From Rhynchopus sp. YZ270_cl-10 (Eukaryota; Euglenozoa; Diplonemea; Diplonemida; Diplonemidae), in assembly GCA_964035575.1 (NCBI GenBank), contig OZ037931.1:1063567-1127566 (forward strand): a stretch of DNA of 64,000 bases, given 5' to 3'. A program made the position numbers and the translations under genes. The first letter of the stretch is position 1. Every line of letters begins with the position of its first letter. Under the pieces are notes generated by a model. That model saw only the letters and a program-made list of their open reading frames with translations. It was not told the DNA's origin and searched no databases. Below are positions 8,647 to 17,710 of this stretch, in pieces.

Positions 8647-9690
8647 TCAGTTCTTCCCCCCGCGTCCCCCCTTTCCCTGGTTCTCGGTGCGTCGGTCGCT
8701 GGTACGGTCGTAGTCCCTCTTCCTGTCGTTTTGGTTTGTGTCCCCTCGGTAACCCCCCGTGGTGCCTCGGTCGTTGTTTCGGTTGTACTCCTTCTTTTTA
8801 TTCTTCCCCGCCTCTACCAGCTGCTCCAACATACGCGTCTGCAGCTGCACGGTGAAAGCTTCGGGGAGATAGCCGTTTGCCCTCTTCTCGTACGTCAGAC
8901 GGATGTTCCTGCCGTATATGCCCAGATGGGTGGAGGCGGACATGGTCACCACTACCCTGTGCAACACCGCCATCGTCCCCCCGTTGTCTGCTGGGTTTGG
9001 TTTTAAAGCGTTTAGAGTGGTGTCGAGGAAATCGAAATTGCGTCTCATCTCTACCTCGTGCTCGCGGGCCACATCAAGGTTTGCAGGAAGTGCGTATTCT
9101 TTGAATACTTTGCTGACTTCCGTCCTGATCAGTGTCTTCACCTGGGGTACGTGTACGTTTTTCCATGTCCCGACCACCTCTGCATGGAAACCCTGGGGTG
9201 GTGCGAGGTTTCGCTGTTCCTCCAACGCCGTCATCCTGCCGTTCAACGCAACCATCTGGTCCCTCATCTGCATCAGGATCACCATCATGTCCTGCTGTGG
9301 TGCGTTCTGTGGTTGTTGCTGCTGTTGTGCTGCGTTCTGCTGTGCTGGGATATCCGGTGCCGGGTCAGAAGCGTTGCTCACGGCGTCGTCCAGTGGGATC
9401 GCGAAAGCGCGTATCCACTCACACACTGGACACGACCACCCCAACTCCAGAATGCCATCCGTGAACTCCGTGCGTGTTTGGCCCTGCGGGAGTACGTTGC
9501 GGATGCATGTCACCGTAGTGCGGTGGCCGCAGCGCCAGCAGTTTGCGCCTCCTCCGTGTACCGTGGCGCAGCTCGGGAACACGCATCCCGCCGCCGCCTC
9601 TGCCGGCTGCCCCTCTGCTCTGCCCACCTCCACCTGCGCCCACTCAACGTCGTGCGCGTTGGCGGGGAAGTCGTCCCGGGTGAGGGCCAT
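8647..9690 (-). CDS. V1 part: gag-like zinc-finger protein
   Basis: 347 residues. Residues 35-105 contain a cysteine/histidine cluster (CVFPSCATVHGGGANCWRCG, then TVTC and WSCPVCEWI), probably binding two zinc ions. This is followed by a Gln/Asn-rich linker and a coiled region (MVILMQMRDQMVALNGRMTA). The C terminus is strongly basic and glycine-rich (RKRDYDRTSDRRTENQGKGG), typical of nucleic-acid binding. The element V2 has a protein with the same cluster, which supports a real family gene. Function as a structural or RNA-binding protein is inferred from position and composition. It starts the coding part of the element; the ATG at 9690 fits the conserved MALTRDDFP start. Confidence 0.7.
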   Translation of the reverse strand: MALTRDDFPANAHDVEWAQVEVGRAEGQPAEAAAGCVFPSCATVHGGGANCWRCGHRTTVTCIRNVLPQGQTRTEFTDGILELGWSCPVCEWIRAFAIPLDDAVSNASDPAPDIPAQQNAAQQQQQPQNAPQQDMMVILMQMRDQMVALNGRMTALEEQRNLAPPQGFHAEVVGTWKNVHVPQVKTLIRTEVSKVFKEYALPANLDVAREHEVEMRRNFDFLDTTLNALKPNPADNGGTMAVLHRVVVTMSASTHLGIYGRNIRLTYEKRANGYLPEAFTVQLQTRMLEQLVEAGKNKKKEYNRNNDRGTTGGYRGDTNQNDRKRDYDRTSDRRTENQGKGGRGGKN

Positions 9691-9754
9691 GTTGACGGTT
9701 TGAAAAAGGGCTCGTGGTCTTTCTGGCCTTTCTGTGGCCTTCTCGTGGCCTTTC

Positions 9755-10075
9755 TGGGCTCGTGGTCCCTGCTTTTGCTTTTGCTTTTACTTCTGTATCC
9801 TTTTTAGAGTTGGGCTCGTAGTCCCTTTTTACTTCTGTATCCTTTTAAGAGTCTGGCTCGTAGTCCCTGCTTTTGCTTTTACTTCTGTATCCTTTTTAGA
9901 GTTGGGCTCGTAGTCCCTTTTTACTTCTGTATCCTTTTTAGAGTCTGGCTCGTAGTCCCTGCTTTTGCTTTTACTTCTGTATCCTTTTTAGAGTTGGGCT
10001 CGTAGTCCCTTTTTACTTCTGTATCCTTTTTAGAGTCTGGCTCGTAGTCCCTGCTTTTGCTTTTTCTTCTGTATC
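9755..10075. repeat. 92-bp tandem repeat in the V1 leader
   Basis: ACTTCTGTAT recurs at 9789, 9831, 9881, 9923, 9973 and 10015, alternating 42 and 50 bp, so the unit is 92 bp made of two related halves (GTTGGGCTCGTAGTCCC and GTCTGGCTCGTAGTCCC). There are about three copies immediately upstream of the V1 gag start. It could be a promoter-type repeat of the element. Confidence 0.9.
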
Positions 10076-10258
10076 TCCCCTGCTTTTTCTGTTTCTGTAT
10101 TGTTTCTGAAAATATATTTTTGTCCGCGTGTGCTGTTTTTTTTTTTTTTTTTTTTTTTTCTGGTGTTGTTCAACTTAGCCCTAGGCTCGACTTTTTTTTG
10201 TTCCACATCAAACTGGACAGGGCAAGGGGGGTACGTTTATAATGCACATGAAAGGCGC

Positions 10259-10416
10259 TTGGTCCGAGCGAAGCGAGGGCCAAAAGTCTTACAATCAGTA
10301 CATGTGCCGGTTTAGTTAGAACGAGGCACAAAAGTGAATTAAACGAGGGAGATATTTGTCATCAGCATGTCGCCCTATTATGTATCGTTGTTTGCCGAGC
10401 GAAGCGAGGCATACAA
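10259..10416. repeat. two GA-GC-GAA-GC-GA hairpins in the family B 3' UTR
   Basis: Hairpins at 10259-10283 (arms TTGGTCC/GGGCCAA) and 10388-10416 (TTGTTTGCC/GGCATACAA), each with the loop core GAGCGAAGCGA. The same pair occurs in B2 (40887-40911, 41016-41044) and B3 (49060-49084, 49189-49217). They may be structural elements of the LINE RNA 3' region. Confidence 0.75.
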
Positions 10417-10984
10417 CTATATTTAGCTCTATGACAATTTGGGATAAAGGAGGGGTGAACATTAACACGGGAGAGGCAGGGGTGAATATAGACTGTCCAG
10501 TCTGTGTGGTTTTGCTGTATTTCCAGTATTGGTGCCCAGCTGGTTCTGGAGGGGAGGAAGGGGCGGGATGGGCTTTTCTTTTTACAATACGAAGTTCCTT
10601 TCTTGTTACTTTTGTTTTGTCTCTTGTAGTCTTTTTTGTTTGGATGATTAACGCCAGTAGCGACCCCCCATGGAACTCGTAGGGGATGGGGTGGGGGAAA
10701 AAATCTCCGTCGCTTACTCCTAGGCCGACGCCCACAGACAAACCGCCTCCTTGGCTTACTCCTGACGTTTTCTGTGAGGGGGAAGATTTGGAATTTACAT
10801 ACAAGGGGCTTGACACCAGGGGGATTACACACATGTATCTAATGGGAGGGGTTGGGGGTAAAAAGGAAACAGGGAACTAAACAGGTGTTGCTACACACAA
10901 AAGTTGGGGTGGGGGAAAATAACAGAGAAGGGAAGGGCAACAGTGCCCACATAAACCACAATCACAACCAATCGCGAGGCCCTT

Positions 10985-13900
10985 CTATTTGAAGGTCGCC
11001 TCCATCATCAGCACCAGGACCGCCCTAAGCGCCCCGTACTGACTCGTCTGCCGTCCTCCGACGCGCCCCAGCTCCTCCCGCTGATCCCACCACGCGTCCA
11101 GCGCCTCGTACGCCACCTCCGGTGCCAAGGGAGTCATTCCCTCTCGCCTGGTCCCTCCCCTGGGGAAGAAGCAGTCCGCCCACTCTTCGACATTTCTCGG
11201 CACCCTGTCCCCTTCCTTCTGGCTGTGTGGGACTAACCCTTTCGCCTCCACATCCGACCCTCGCGAGATAGGGGGAGAAGGCCGCCTTGCTGTGGTCTCC
11301 GCAGACCTGTCCTCCACTACACCGGAGCGACGAGTGTGGTTCCCCTGCGCCCGCCGCGAAGTCCCAAGGGTGGTCAGCTTCGTCCTTCTTTCCGCGTGGG
11401 ACTTAGCCGTCCATCCACCAGTCTTCGCTGAACCCAAGTGGTGGTCACCAGTCAGAGCTGTTGGTGTGGTGTTGTAGCTCTGCTCTGATGGCCCCCAGAC
11501 GAAGGATTCTGCTGCGGTTGCGGTGTTGTTGTCCATGGTGGTGTCGTGGTCGGCGCAGTCGGCGGAATCCTCCTCATCCATAACCTCCTCCTTCACCTCC
11601 GTTGCCGCGTCCTGTGGGGGAGCTGGGTTGCTGTTGTAGTAGCTACCTCCCACTGTCTGCGATGTTGTCGGCTGAACTGGCTGAACTGGCTGAACTGGCT
11701 TTGCCCTAAGCACACACTTTGCGTTGGCGCTCCCACATCCCTCACACCATGTGCGCTCGCAGGAACTACAAAACCAGTGGGGGACACTACATTCGGTGAT
11801 GAGTGCGCAGTTTTCGCACGTGAGCAATTCCCCCTGTCTCCCCGGGCGCTCCTCCATCCGTGACAGCGCTCCGGTGCTGTGGCACTGCATCTCTGGAAGG
11901 GGGGTGTCGGGGGCAAGGCTTCGCAGATATGCAAACGTGTTGTCTGTCATGCATAACGGCGAGAAGTGGCCAGCCTCGTGAGCTCCTGTGTGCAGCACTG
12001 CTACGGCCCCGTTCGACTTGCTGGCTGGTCTATGGATGTGCACCTTAGAGTCCGATGACACGACCGCCACAATGACTACCTGCAAAGCCCGTGCCAGACC
12101 CGCCAGTGCTGTCTGGTCCGCCCACGACCTGCGATCCCTGTTCCCTGCCAGGCTCATCCATCGCACCCAGGTCGCGAGGTCGGGCATCGCATTTCTCGCC
12201 AGGTCAGCATCTCTCTTCACTCTCTCCACCGCCAGGGACCGAAGGGTCGACGATGTCACCACCTTCCAGCTCCGCACTGACCAGCACACTGCGTCGAACG
12301 CACAGTCTCCTACTCGGAACGGCACGGGCACCTGCGGTCGGGACAGCCCCCACTTCACCAAGTTGGCCTCCAGTTCGCTGTGGGGGGTTGGGTCCTGTGC
12401 TGCTGGGGAGGTGGAGGCGGAGTCTGGCTGCGGCCTTGAATGCAATCGGAGGGATGTAGTGCTCCCAGGTGGGGGGTGCAGTAAGCCAGGACCCTGCTTG
12501 GGGGAGGGCCAGAGAATTGAGACGCGCCTTGTCGTACGCATCACCCTTGACGAAGAGGTCCCGCAATTGTTCCTCCAGGATCCCTGCAGACAGATCACGT
12601 TGACGCAGGGGGACGGCTGGCTGCAGCTTGGGGTCAATCCTAGCACCTTCAGCCACTTGCTCGTTGTACAGCGTTGCCGTCCGTTCCCATCCTTCGGCGT
12701 CCCAGGTGAAGCTGGGGTCCAGTTCGGTGCACAGTTGGTGCAGGCCGCTCCTTGCTCCCATGGCTGCTGCAGTCCAGTGGTCGCGGATGCGGCGCACGCC
12801 CATGCCCCCTACCCTACATGGCAGTGCGGCCTGTCTCCGTGCTTCTTCCGGCAGGCCTCCATCCTCATCACCAAAAAGCGCGGCCAGGGCAGCGTCTACC
12901 TCCTTGTCGTACTGGCTGAGGTACTTGTGGGTGCACGCGTGACCAATGGCTCTCATGTAGAAAACCATGCGTGCAAACCCCTCGCACTGACGGAGTAATG
13001 TCAGTCCAGCCTGCGAGTCAGACACCTTCTGCAGCAGACGCAGTTGCACCGCGAATTCCTCCACCTTCTTCTCCATGTACGCTTCGCAGTACTCGTCGTC
13101 CCCGATTGGCGCCCCCAGGAACGCAAAGCCTCCATACTTCACGCTCATCACTTTTCCTTCACAGGCTGAGCAAGTCTCCGCCAAGTCAGTGGTGTGGCTG
13201 CACACGGGGAGGCCAGCTCTGTCCAGGTCCAACGGAGTCTGCTGTCCTAGGGCGATGACTTCACACTTTGACAGCTTCACCTTCAGCCCCAGCTCCGCAC
13301 TGCGTGTCCTCACTAACTCCAGCGCTCGAGCCACCGCCTCTGGGTTCCCCATGATCGTCCCATCATCGAGGTACCAGATGCTACAGTCGATGCCCTGGAC
13401 TGCACGCACTTCGTCTGTCAGTGCTTTGATCCCCAGGGAGAAGAGTAGGGGCCCTGCGGGGTCGCCTTGCTGCGCGCCTCTGGTGGATGGGATCATCTCG
13501 TCACCATACACTAGCCCGGTGTGGGAGTTGTAGCACCATTCGACCCACGGTGAAATGGACGGGAGATATTTCCTTGTGGCTTCCAGAAAAGTCTTGCGAA
13601 AGATGCTGTTGAATGCGTTCTCGTAGTCAATCTGTACGATCACTTTGTCGCTCCCCTGGTGTCGTTTTGCGTATGCTGCCACAACCATTGTCGCCGCTTC
13701 CAGTCCACCGTCCACCGCCACCCCAACTTGTCTCCCTGGCAGCAGCACTCCTCGTGCCTTTTCCCTCACAGACGCCACCTCGATCTTGCTCACGACTCGC
13801 CGAAGTGTGTTGCCTGCAGAGATGGGGCGGACGTCGCCTTGGTCACCCTTCTTTAATGCCACCAGAGTAGCTCCTGCCATGAACATAGCTGTCTCGGAGG

Positions 13901-14537
13901 GGGCTTTCCCGCGTCGCAGCAGGTCCAGGACTTGCGTCATCAGTGGCAAGATGTTCAGGTCCGGGTGTTTGACCATCCACCCCTTGAGGTGATCCCCGCG
14001 CAGACCAAAGGGACCTGGAGCAGAGCCCTTTGCCATGCTATTTATGGCTTTGAGGGCGGCGATCGGCTTCAGCGGCTCGGAAGCAATTTCCGGCAGAGAA
14101 GTGGCAGGTTGGGGTTCCTCATGGGGGTGCTTTCTGCGGAGGATGTCTGTGGATTCCTCAGTACGCTCTGCCAGCCCACCCTTGTGGAGGCGGCTCATCC
14201 CTGCTGCCATCCTCCCATTCCGCACCTCCCGGACCATCGCCTTCTCCCTTTCTTCCCACGTTGGTTCCTTCCGCTCCTTCTCCTTCTTCGTACCGCCTGT
14301 GCGATTCGCAGCTGCTCGCCACATTGCTGCGATCTCACCTTCTCTCCACTCATCCACATCCTTCTGCCGCAAGACTGCCACCTTCGTCTTGAGGTGCTTC
14401 CCACCTCGCTTCGCCGGTAGGACCAGCTTCGCGAACATGCACAAACGTTTCCAGCTTGCCTCATCGCCAACTGCGATTTTCAAGTGCCTGGGTGAACTCC
14501 ACAGCGGCTGGACGGTCGATGCTCGTGGGGATCGCAT
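10985..14537 (-). pseudogene. LINE B1 protein, truncated, endonuclease lost
   Basis: The right part (about 12400-14537) encodes the RT: AKGSAPGPFGLRGDHLKG, VIVQIDYENAFNSIF, RGAQQGDPAGPLLFSLG and SIWYLDDGTIMG. The left part (10985-12390) encodes the second OTU-like domain (VGDCAFDAVCWS ... AGHFSPLCMTD) and the cysteine cluster. In the intact copies B2 and B3 these are one continuous frame. Here a deletion of about 775 bp at about 12400 removes the zinc knuckle and restriction-like endonuclease and shifts the frame. The 5' end is missing, so the first OTU domain and zinc fingers are absent. A small replacement near 14478 (GATTTTC for the GCGGCCACATCCT of B2) is also seen. Nonfunctional. Confidence 0.9.
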
Positions 14538-14659
14538 CTGTTGTCCTGATGGGGATTTGAGCTATCTCCCACCACTCCGGCAAGTCAACGTCGTCTGCCT
14601 TTTTTTCGTCTGCCTTTTCAGCCCCTTTTTTATTTTTTTTTTTTTTCAGATTTTTTGAA

Positions 14660-14960
14660 AATTTTCTACTTTTTTTTACTTTCTGGAAAAAAGTACTTTG
14701 TACATCCATGGTAAATCACGTAAATTTTTTTTTCAAAAAACGTCACGTACGTGAAGTATCACGTAACCCGATTTTTGGAAAAAAAGTACTTTTTTTTCGT
14801 CACGTACTTTCTACATCCATGAAGTACTTGATTCGGCAAAAAAATGGAAAAGTACTTGAATAAATTCAAGTACTTTTCCATTTTTTTTACTTTTTTTGCC
14901 AATTCAAGTACTTGATGCAACAAAAAAAGTAATCAAGTACAAAAAAAGTGAAAGTACTTG
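14660..14960. repeat. AGTACT-rich palindromic spacer with a fold-back
   Basis: AAGTACTT and CAAGTACTTG, both self-complementary, occur about ten times in 270 bp. The centre is a near-perfect inverted repeat at 14838-14887 (24-bp arms, two-base spacer; arm core AATGGAAAAGTACTTGAAT). Weaker arms extend it to roughly 14821-14921. CACGTACGTG at about 14744 is another short palindrome. Not coding. Confidence 0.8.
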
Positions 14961-14965
14961 AAGGA

Positions 14966-15022
14966 AATATATCCGTTTCGCTTGATCAGATCTCGACCGT
15001 TTGTTGCATTGCACGCTTCCAC
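14966..15022. repeat. V1 terminal direct repeat, right copy
   Basis: Near-identical, same-orientation copy of 6231-6290. Its position on the far side of LINE B1 suggests that V1 once spanned 6.2-15.0 kb minus the LINE. It is followed by T tracts at 15029-15060. Confidence 0.75.
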
Positions 15023-15127
15023 CTGCCGACACTCCTTTTTTTTTTTTTGTTTTTTTTTTTGACGTCATGAAGATAAAGAAGTTTTTACTAAACATGGAAA
15101 GGGGAAATCAATAAAATAAAGGCAAAG

Positions 15128-15235
15128 GGAAGGTGAAAAGGGAAGAGAAAAGAACAGAAAAGAAAAGAAAAGAACGGAAAAGAAAAGAACGGAAAAGAAA
15201 AGAACGGAAAAGAAAAGAAAAGAAAAGAAAAAGTG
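15128..15235. repeat. purine-rich (AAAAG)n-type repeat
   Basis: Runs of GAAAAGAAAAGAACGGAAAA units, imperfect, all purine on the plus strand. Directly downstream (15240-15400) lies a promoter-like stretch with TATAAATACC at about 15270. Confidence 0.8.
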
Positions 15236-15239
15236 TTTT

Positions 15240-15420
15240 GACCCGAGGGTCGGTGTGAAAAGTTGTGTTTATAAATACCGGAGCTGGTTTTGAGGGTGAA
15301 TAGCGTCCGCTAGATATAATACACAACCTTCCACTGCTGAAAGTGTTGTTTTTATTACTTTTTTATCAATTGAAAACACAGGGAAAAGGCACTAATGGGC
15401 GGAAAAAAGAAGCTGCATCA
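15240..15420 (+). promoter_or_regulatory. candidate leader promoter of LINE A1
   Basis: GGTCGGTGTGAAAAGTT, then TATAAATACCGG, then about 90 bp later GTGTTGTTTTTATTAC and TCAATTGAAAACACAGG. The same order of elements (GGTCGGTGTTTCAAGTTTT, TATAAAAGG, TTTTTATTCTTTTTAATCAA, TTTGAATACACAGG) occurs at 60538-60670 inside the nested insertion of A3. The TATA-like box and conserved spacing suggest a promoter and leader, possibly with a small intron ending at ACACAG. This is inference from two copies. Confidence 0.4.
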
Positions 15421-17630
15421 ACAGCAGTAGCAGGAGCACCAACAGCAGGAGCGGCAGCTTCCTATGCTACAACAGCTTCCTCATCAGTGGCAGGAGCCCC
15501 CTTCCCCCCCTTTTTTACCCCAAAAAGAGGCCTCTTGAGCCCAACAACCCAAGCAGCTGCAGCTTTGATAGCAGCAACAAAAACGTGTGTGGAGGCAACA
15601 AAGTAAAGAACTGTTGTCATAACAACCCACACCCCCCTTCCCCCCATGATATCCCCAAAAAGAGGCAATGTATGCCCAACCACATCAGTGGCTGCAACTG
15701 TGATAGCAGCAAAAACGAAATCTTCGGAGTCCTGGGTGGGGTCCCAGTATCACCCCTGGTGTGCAGCAGCAGCAGTTCCAAAGGCCTTTACAGCAGCAGT
15801 TCCAACAGCAGGCTCTACAGCTTTTTCACCAGCAGTTCCAAAGGCTTCTGCAGCAGCGGTTCCAACAGCAGGTCCAACAGCAGGCACAGCAGCAGTTTAA
15901 ACAGCAGTTCCAACGGCTTCTGCAGCAGCAAGAGCGTTTCCAAAAGCAGTTCCAGCAGCAGTTCCAGCAGCAGTTCCAACAGCAGGCACAACAGCAGTTT
16001 CAACAGCAGTTCCAATGGCTTCTGCGGCAGCAGCTCCAACGGCGGGTCCAGCAGCGTCTCCAACAGCAGTTCCAGCAGCAGTTCCAACAGCAGGCACAAC
16101 AGCAGTTTAAACAGCAGTTCCAATGGCTTCTGCAGCAGCAGTTCCAACAGCGTTTCCAAAAGCAGTTCCAGCAACAGGCACAACAGCAGGCACAACAGCA
16201 GTTTCATCAGCAGTTCCTTAACACTCTGTGTTAAGGTTTTTAAGGTTGCTTTTGTGGCGTACCCACCCCCACTCTAGGCACCCACCCACCCCCACACCCC
16301 CAGACGGGGTACCCCAAAAAATGACATTTCTCGCAGAGGCGCCAAAGTGTAAGATTTTTTCGGCATTGGAAAGATAGGGCCAAAAATCGAGTTATTACTA
16401 AATCAGATCGCTGAGAGATGAGTTTTTAATTCCTAATTTCGTGTCGCGAGTTTACGTGTAAAATGCCTTAGGAACCGTGCGTTCCTTAAGGGTTCTTAAG
16501 GATTCTACAGGGAAAACAGGCGTTTTGGCCAAAAACCCGGTTTTTCAGAAAGGTAACCGGGTTTGCGGCTTGGGAAACGTGCCAGCGCAGTGCTAGAACC
16601 ATGCGTGGGGGTTTGTAACCACTCGTTGCGTACACATAGCTACGTGCACATCGGTTGCGTTATGTTGCATGCGTTGCGTTCGTAGCGTGCAGATCGTTAC
16701 GTACAGAGCGCAACGAACAGAGCGGTTGCGTTGCGTTGGTTGTGTTCGGTTGGTAACGTTCGTTGTGTAGAGATCGCTACGTAGAGATCGTAACGAACGG
16801 AGCGGTTGCGTTGCGTTGGTTGCGTTTGGTTGGTAACGTTCCGATCGTTGCGTACACAGCGGTTGCGTTGCGTTGGATGTGTTTGTTGCCACAGATTCGT
16901 GGGTACCTTTTCGTTTCTTTTCAGATCTTTGCATACATCAACCACGATCAATAGGGAGTGTTAAGGATTAGCAAAACTAAATTCCAAGGACTTCTGCGGC
17001 AGCAGCTCCAACGGCGGGTCCAGCAGCAGTTCCAACAGCAGGCTTAACAGCAGTTTTAACAGCAGTTCCAAAGACTTCTGCAGCAGCAGTTCCAACAGCG
17101 TTTCCAAAAGCAGTTCCAGCAGCAGGCACAACAGCAGTTTCAACAGCAGTTCCAAGGACTTCTGCGGCAGCAGCTCCAACGGCGGGTCCAGCAGCGTCTC
17201 CAACAGCAGTTCCAGCAGCAGTTCCAACAGCAGGCACAACAGCAGTATAAACAGCAGTTCCAATGGCTTCTGCAGCAGCAGTTCCAACAGCGTTTCCAAA
17301 AGCAGTTCCAGCAACAGGCACAACAGCAGGCACAACAGCAGTTTCATCAGCAGTTCCAAGGACTTCTGCGGCAGCAGCTCTAACGGCAGGTCCAACAGCA
17401 GTTCCAACAGCAGGCTTAACAGCAGTTTTAACAGCAGTTCCAAAGACTTCTGCAGCGGTTCCAACAGCAGGTCCAACAGCGTCTCCAAAAGCAGTTCCAG
17501 CAGCAGTTCCAACAGCAGGAACAACAGCAGTTTCAACTGCAGTTCCATAGACTTCTGCAGCAGCAGTTCCAACAGCAGGTCCAACAGCAGCACCAACATC
17601 AACAGCAGACGCAGCAACAACAACTTAGGG
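15420..17630 (+). repeat. CAG/CAA trinucleotide-rich leader of LINE A1
   Basis: Repeats built from GCAGCAGTTCCAACAGC-type units fill 15760-16215 and 16975-17600. In one frame they encode polyglutamine with Phe, and in the others Ser/Asn or Leu-rich stretches, so long open frames on both strands are artefacts of composition. Larger blocks of about 390 bp are duplicated (for example 16000-16215 and 17145-17360). The corresponding region in A2 is a CTG/GTT run read in frame with the protein. Confidence 0.8.
16216..16966. mobile_element. 751-bp inverted-repeat (MITE-like) insertion
   Basis: CCTTAACACTC at 16216-16226 and GAGTGTTAAGG at 16956-16966 form exact 11-bp terminal inverted repeats. The surrounding CAG repeat resumes after it; the uninterrupted counterpart is at 17341-17370 (CAGTTCCAAGGACTTC). 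TTCC or TTAA are possible target duplications. The interior has no transposase but contains about 95-bp direct repeats rich in GTAACG/CGTTAC and GCGGTTGCGTTGCGTTGG (16680-16880). It is likely a non-autonomous DNA transposon. Confidence 0.7.
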
Positions 17631-17710
17631 GGTGGTGAGCGAGGTATGCTGGTGTTCGGGGTCAGCCTTGAGGGGCGAGAAGGACAGAGTGGCTGTGTGA
17701 TGATGCGGGT

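Larger units (their letters stand above)
6231..10137 (-). mobile_element. V1: tyrosine-recombinase retrotransposon (VIPER-like order)
   Basis: A minus-strand element with a gag-like zinc-finger protein, a tyrosine recombinase, then reverse transcriptase/RNase H, in that order. A segment of about 57 bp beginning AAATATATCCGTTTCGCTTG at 6231-6290 is repeated in the same orientation at 14966-15022. This suggests terminal repeats, with the LINE B1 having landed between the body and its 5' end. The copy looks broken, with roughly one to three breaks, and is older than B1. The order matches trypanosome VIPER elements rather than classic DIRS or Ngaro, where the recombinase follows the RT. Confidence 0.75.
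10136..14605 (-). mobile_element. B1: 5'-truncated LINE of family B
   Basis: Minus-strand LINE copy with a T tract at 10136-10159 (its poly(A) tail) followed by the conserved 3' terminus (GGTGTTGTTCAACTTAGCCC on the plus strand). Its sequence is nearly identical to B2 at an offset of 30628 bp. It stops at about 14600 within the region just upstream of the RT. Relative to B2 it lacks about 775 bp (B2 43036-43809), which removes the endonuclease, so it is a dead copy. It lies between the body of V1 and the right-hand V1 terminal repeat. Confidence 0.92.

Noticed and set aside
10316-10834. 172-residue minus-strand frame in the family B 3' UTR, the same in three copies
   Set aside because: Conserved only because the copies are almost identical; it lies downstream of the LINE stop, has no recognisable domain, and overlaps a second open frame.
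15030-15062. Transcription terminator from the T tracts
   Set aside because: In this genome T tracts are mostly retroelement tails or boundaries; nothing ties this one to a transcript end.
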